NCBI RefSeq assembly: GCF_003265705.1
Contig: NW_020312894.1
Span: 5,426,334 to 5,490,333 of the forward strand
DNA: 64,000 bases
Source of the DNA: Callorhinus ursinus
Taxonomy: Eukaryota; Chordata; Mammalia; Carnivora; Otariidae
Reading direction: 5' to 3'
Part shown: piece by piece, positions 59,980-64,000 of the stretch
Layout of the letters: each line of letters starts with the position of its first letter
Numbering within the stretch: the stretch's first letter is position 1
The notes under the pieces: generated by a model
What the model was told of the DNA's origin: nothing
The model's database searches: none
The model's input: the letters and a program-made list of their open reading frames with translations, nothing else
Position numbers and translations under genes: made by a program

Positions 59980-60200
59980 GATTACCCGTCACTGGAGTAT
60001 TTTTCGAGCTCCAAATATGGGAATGGGGAGGGAAAGGTAGGAATGAGGAATTAAGAGTTTCTGTTTGGTGACGAAACATTTTGGGAATAAGTCGCGGTGA
60101 TGGTTGTATTAACATTGTGAATGTAATTAATGCCAATGAATGGTACCTGTATAAACGGTTAAAATGGCAAATTTAAGTCATATATGTTTTACCACAGAAA
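59980..60200 (+). mobile_element. old L1 3' UTR fragment
   Basis: 'gttggtgacgaaacattttg' type block, 'gtattaacattgtgaatgta', 'attaatgccaatgaatggta' and 'tatatgttttaccacagaaa' follow the 3' terminal order of old L1 elements, ending in an A-rich tail. Confidence 0.8.
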
Positions 60201-60323
60201 AGAAGAAAAACACGAGAAGCAAAGGGAATCAGACATTTCCAGAAATTGCAGAGGTGGGAATCATGATTTCTCTGCCCATAACTCTACCGTCAGTGGGATT
60301 CAGCTCCACAATTCCACACGCAT

Positions 60324-60347
60324 ACACACACACGCGCGCGTGCGTGC
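60324..60347 (+). repeat. alternating purine-pyrimidine run
   Basis: acacacacacgcgcgcgtgcg type run with Z-DNA potential. Confidence 0.8.
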
Positions 60348-61114
60348 CCTCTTAAAAACAAGAAACTCTGGCCTCTGCTTCTCAAAGAATAAGGTTGTTC
60401 AGATCTGTTCTGGGAGTAGATGAGTCACTAATAAATAAGCATAAACGTAAATAAGCAGGAATAATAACGGCAACAACCATCCACCCAGAGTCCTTTATGA
60501 CCTGGTATGTCACTTCTCACTTAACTCCACACATGACAGTGGTCACGGATATGGTGTGTCCCGGATCTCCTGTGAGTCCACTGATGGCCCATCTGTGCTG
60601 AGTCTTTATTCCCTACAGCACCAAGCAATGTATCTTGTATAAAATAAAAGCAGTATAATTGAATCCACCTAGTGAGCCCAGGGAAAAATTGAGTGGTCAG
60701 AGGCCTTGGGCCAGCTGTAGGGTTCAAGGCAGAAATTCTAAAGAGAATCTAGGATAATTACAAAAGGGAATGTTTCTTTCCAGTTATTTCATGCTTAGAA
60801 TATCCCAGCCATGTGGAGAATTTACTCAGTTGGTTTTCAAGACTTGCTAAAGAGCACTGCCATCATTTAGCAAACGAATGTAATTTCCTTTAGGCTCATT
60901 TGTAAAAATTGGGTCACATTTTTTGCCCTGTCGGGGGGCCTAGGGACTCAAGAATGTTCTGAAAGTGGCTACCTGGCAGTGGGTAGCCTTTCCCCATCCT
61001 TGTTGGTGTTTGGCTACTTCTATTCACCACTGGTTTAGTTTCCCTCTCGTGAGGCCAGGTGGGCCTCTCTCTGTGGTGTAGCCCCACGGAGAAACGCACA
61101 AGGAGGTGGGCAAG

Positions 61115-61320
61115 TGGAGAGAAGCAGGATCCTGTGTCTAAGTCACGTTCGTCATTTACAGGCTGTGCAACCTCGGGCAAGTAAACAAACAACTCTGAAC
61201 TCCCTTTTTCTGGTGGGTAGGGGCGATTAGAGGAGTCCGTGTTCATAAAGGGCCCGGGTCGTACTAGCTGTTCTGTGACCGGCAGCTACTATTGGGAGTA
61301 TGATAGTCATACTAAAGACG
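61115..61320 (+). repeat. MIR-like relic
   Basis: 'catttacaggctgtgcaacc', 'tcgggcaagtaaacaaacaa' and 'tgaactccctttttctggtg' resemble MIR. Confidence 0.6.
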
Positions 61321-61764
61321 AAGACCTCGACTTCTTCTTTCCTGTTTAGTTCGGAAGAAGTGTCCAAAGGAAGGTAAAGGAAAAATTCGGAGATCAATGT
61401 TCATGAAAGCTTAGCTGTTGTCAAGATCTTAGGAAATGATAAAGTCTTACAACGGGGAGCTTCCAGTTCTTTGATTTTACTGTGGCTCAGAATTACCATC
61501 ACTCAGGTATGGAATGTACGGCGATTTCTTCAACCATCTTTGTCCATGGAGAGTAGCTCTGAGACTTTCATGGAAGGGGTTAACTTCCCCAGGTGGATGG
61601 AAATGGGTGGCCTGGTGAGGTTTGTGCTCGGATCCTGAGACCATTTTCTTAACAGTACCAGAGGCAGGGTGTTGGTGCAGGACTGCAGATCACCCCTGGC
61701 TCCTGGCTTGACAGGTTATCAGGTAAAGGCCACCTACCCTGGGGAAGGCCACCAACTTGGTAGG

Positions 61765-62600
61765 TTTTCTGCTGATGCATAATACATGACCATAAACCTG
61801 GTGGCTTAAAACAATGCCCATTGCTTATCTCACTGTTCCATGGGTCAGAATTCCCTTGAGGGTCAGTGGGATCTTCTGCTTAAGCTCAAAGAGGGCCCAG
61901 GTGAAGGTGTGGACCAGGCTGGGTTCTGACCCTGAGGTTGTTACCTTCCCAGCTTATCCAGGTTGTAGGCAGAGCCAGTTCCTTGTGGTCTGAGGTCCCT
62001 GTGCATGTGAGCTCCTTGTTTCCTTGTCGACTCTCAGCCAGGATCCACTGTCTGCTCTTAGGCGCTGCCTGCATTCCTTCTCCCATGGTCCCTTCATCTT
62101 CAGATCAGCAAGGGCATGTGGTATGTTTCTCATGCTTCAAATCTCTTGCTTCCTTCTTTTGCTACAAACCAGAGAAATCTCTTTCTTTTTAAAGAGCTCT
62201 CGTGATTACACAAGGCCCTCCTGGATAATCCCTATCTTTTTTTTTTTAAAGATTTTATTTATTTGACAGAGAGAGACACAGCGAGAGAGGGAACACAAGC
62301 AGGGGGGGAGGGAGAGGGAGAAGGAGGCTTCCCGCCGAGCAGGGAGCCCGATGCGGGGCTCGATCCCAGGACCCTGAGATCATGACCTGAGCCGAAGGCA
62401 GTCGCTTAACCAACTGAGCCACCCGGGCGCCCCTGGATAATCCCTATCTTAAGGCTAATTATTATTGTTAATGGTATCTGCAGGACCCCTTTGTCCATAA
62501 CAAAATCATAGGAGGGATAACGCGTGCTATTCACGGTTCCACCCACCTTCCAGCAGAGGAGATCCTGTAAGGAGGAGGGTCCTGGAGACCCTCATGGATC
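61765..62600 (-). mobile_element. MaLR/MLT-type LTR, reverse, split by a SINE
   Basis: 'aaacctggtggcttaaaaca' and 'ctctcgtgattacacaagg' before the SINE and 'aaggctaattattattgtta' after it fit an old antisense MLT1-type LTR. The far boundary is approximate. Confidence 0.65.
62239..62432 (-). mobile_element. CAN SINE, reverse, with perfect 18-bp target duplication
   Basis: Head 'caactgagccacccgggcgc' at the right, T-rich tail at the left. Perfect duplication ctggataatccctatctt at 62221-62238 and 62433-62450. Low divergence; probably the youngest insertion here. Confidence 0.97.
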
Positions 62601-63217
62601 CCTTGGAGCCACAAACCTCAGTACCAAACTGGTTTTTCTGGGCCCTACTGTCATTCTCTTGCAGCCTGAGACGAAGCCCAGAGGGAAAGGCTATAATCAC
62701 GGAATTCTTGCCTTTGTCGGCCCCTGTGCTGTTCTGCGTATCTGTGACAAGGTGAAAGACTCGGCGTAGGGAAGAGGAGGGTAGAAGATAGAGCTAGAAA
62801 TACAAACCCGAACCAGGTCTTGCAAGAATGAAGTGGCTGTTTCAGGAGGCCACTTGTCTGCAATCCACTGAGTGACACTTTCCATTAACGGGTATAACCT
62901 TATTCTAAGCCGTGATGTCATCTGATGCCAAGCTTATTTGTTCACTGGATTCAGCGTAGCACCCCGGACTGTGAAGAGCTCAAGAACCGAATAATGATTT
63001 TCTTCCCCATACAGCCCATAATATGCACCTAAACAGTCCTTCACATTTACATAATTCCTCTGATCCACACTAAAGAGACGAGGCTGTCTTTTTACTGAGA
63101 GGAGCATGGTCCTGCACACTAAATAATGGAACCACATCTTCCACACCCGTATTATAACCCCAGACAGGGACATATAAAATTGAACAGTGTCCTAGCCAGC
63201 GTTGGAGAGTATCAGAT

Positions 63218-63330
63218 CTCAGAGGTGGGCACACTATATCCTCTGGGCCAAGTCTGGCCTGCTGCCTGTTTCTGCGAATAAAGTTTTATCGGCACACAGC
63301 CATGCCATTCGTTTACATACTGCAACGCAG
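63218..63330 (+). mobile_element. MER-type (hAT-like) DNA transposon relic, second copy
   Basis: 'gtctggcctgctgcctgttt', 'gcgaataaagttttatcggc' and 'cattcgtttacatactgcaa' match the same family as 59245-59365. Confidence 0.75.
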
Positions 63331-63689
63331 AAGGCATGGTCCACCAAGATGACAAAACGATCTATTATGCCCTCAAATAATATTCAAGGAGAATAGATAT
63401 CACTACCTATTCCTACCTCTAACAACAGTTTCTCTAATTAATCTTTCCCTATTTTTTTAATTAAAATCTATTCCTTCCACTATTGAGACCATTTGATCTT
63501 GTTTATTCTTTTCTGGTTATCACAGTCAGCATCTCCATAACCTTGGCCACAGCTATCAAGCAACCCTGCGCTTTCCCCACAAAGGAAGCCCTGGAATGAC
63601 ACCTGGAAGGCTGGGATTCCAGCCCCGTTTGGTTTTGGAGGCAGCTGAGGGTGCCACTTAGAGCAGGGGCTCCAGGGATAAACAGTCTG

Positions 63690-63870
63690 AGAAGAAAACT
63701 AGGCTCTACCACTGACCATCTCCGGAAAACTTGAGCAGGTTTCCTTAGTTCCCCCATCTGTGAAATGGGTATCAAGAGTACATTTACTGGCTCGGTGGTA
63801 AAGATTCAATGAGCTAAAATGTGCGTAGTGTCTAGAACAGTTCCTGCAAAGGGTAAGCACCAAGTGTTAG
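63690..63870 (+). repeat. MIR
   Basis: 'ttcccccatctgtgaaatgg' and 'taaagattcaatgagctaaa' are strong MIR blocks. Confidence 0.8.
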
Positions 63871-64000
63871 GAGGTCTGCAAATCACTCTTGAGCACTTCA
63901 GTGGAGAGCGTGAGTTTAAGGGATACGCTGTAGTAATCAGTTGGCCGCTACCCTTTACTCGGAAAACCACATTCCAGAGGAGTGTGCTTTGGCTCTCCTT

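Larger units (their letters stand above)
49716..64000 (-). other. DOCK1: DOCK1 intron (partial), at least 14.3 kb
   Basis: Intron upstream of the exon at 49637-49715; its donor lies beyond 64000. It holds a young-looking carnivore L1 3' end (49996-50451), a 27-bp minisatellite (50627-50731), a 32-bp minisatellite with an assembly gap (53446-53579), GGAT and ATCC arrays, CAN SINEs (55239-55438, 62239-62432), old L1 pieces (57480-57900, 58510-59240, 59980-60200), two related DNA-transposon relics, a MaLR LTR (61765-62600) and MIRs. I looked for further DOCK1 exons and for the nested gene INSYN2A known in human DOCK1 and saw neither. Confidence 0.75.

Noticed and set aside
8259..62432. tRNA gene candidates from tRNA-like heads
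   Set aside because: All A-box/B-box matches fall in CAN SINEs with diverged stems and SINE tails; none is an intact tRNA.
49716..64000. Search for the nested INSYN2A gene and further upstream DOCK1 exons
   Set aside because: In human, INSYN2A lies inside DOCK1 on the opposite strand. No INSYN2A-like frame and no additional DOCK1 exon were recognised here, so they probably lie outside the window.

Overview
This is a nuclear genomic window from a placental mammal, almost certainly a carnivoran. The strongest taxonomic signal is 14 copies of the tRNA-Lys-derived CAN SINE, plus a carnivore-type L1 3' end. The SINE bodies carry the 'gggctccctgctcagcggggagtctgcttctcc' style of core (quoted here in fragments elsewhere), which resembles bear, pinniped and mustelid copies more than the typical dog or cat copies; an arctoid carnivoran is therefore the best guess, from memory only.

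One protein-coding gene can be supported. Nine exons on the minus strand (from 49715 down to 3518) splice together in perfect phase into 294 codons that match the middle of DOCK1 (DOCK180), the Rac guanine-nucleotide exchange factor. All nine have AG acceptors and GT donors. Exons at 49637-49715, 44727-44827, 34917-34975, 24309-24457, 14067-14152 and most of 13724-13880 encode the helical/armadillo-like region before DHR-2. Exons at 7695-7735, 6398-6488 and 3518-3637 enter the DHR-2 (DOCKER) domain, lobe A. The gene runs off both ends of the window: upstream exons lie beyond 64000 and downstream exons, including the catalytic part of DHR-2 and the proline-rich tail, lie below position 1.

The remaining ~98.6% is intron. 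It is filled with layered transposon remains: CAN SINEs on both strands, many with clear target-site duplications; L1 pieces of several ages, including a long L1 with a 5' inversion at 31030-34425; MaLR-type LTRs at 2366, 12932, 39053 and 61765; MER-type DNA transposons; MIR/L2 relics; tetranucleotide (ATCC/GGAT) arrays; a 27-bp minisatellite at 50627; and a 32-bp minisatellite at 53446 interrupted by a 10-N assembly gap.

I found no second gene, RNA gene, CRISPR array or novel system. The most interesting items are a poly-A-only retrotransposition scar (16978-17028), a 26-base homopolymer lying directly in the splice donor of a DHR-2 exon (3490-3515), the twin-primed L1, and nested insertions that dissect a DNA transposon (8187-9280).
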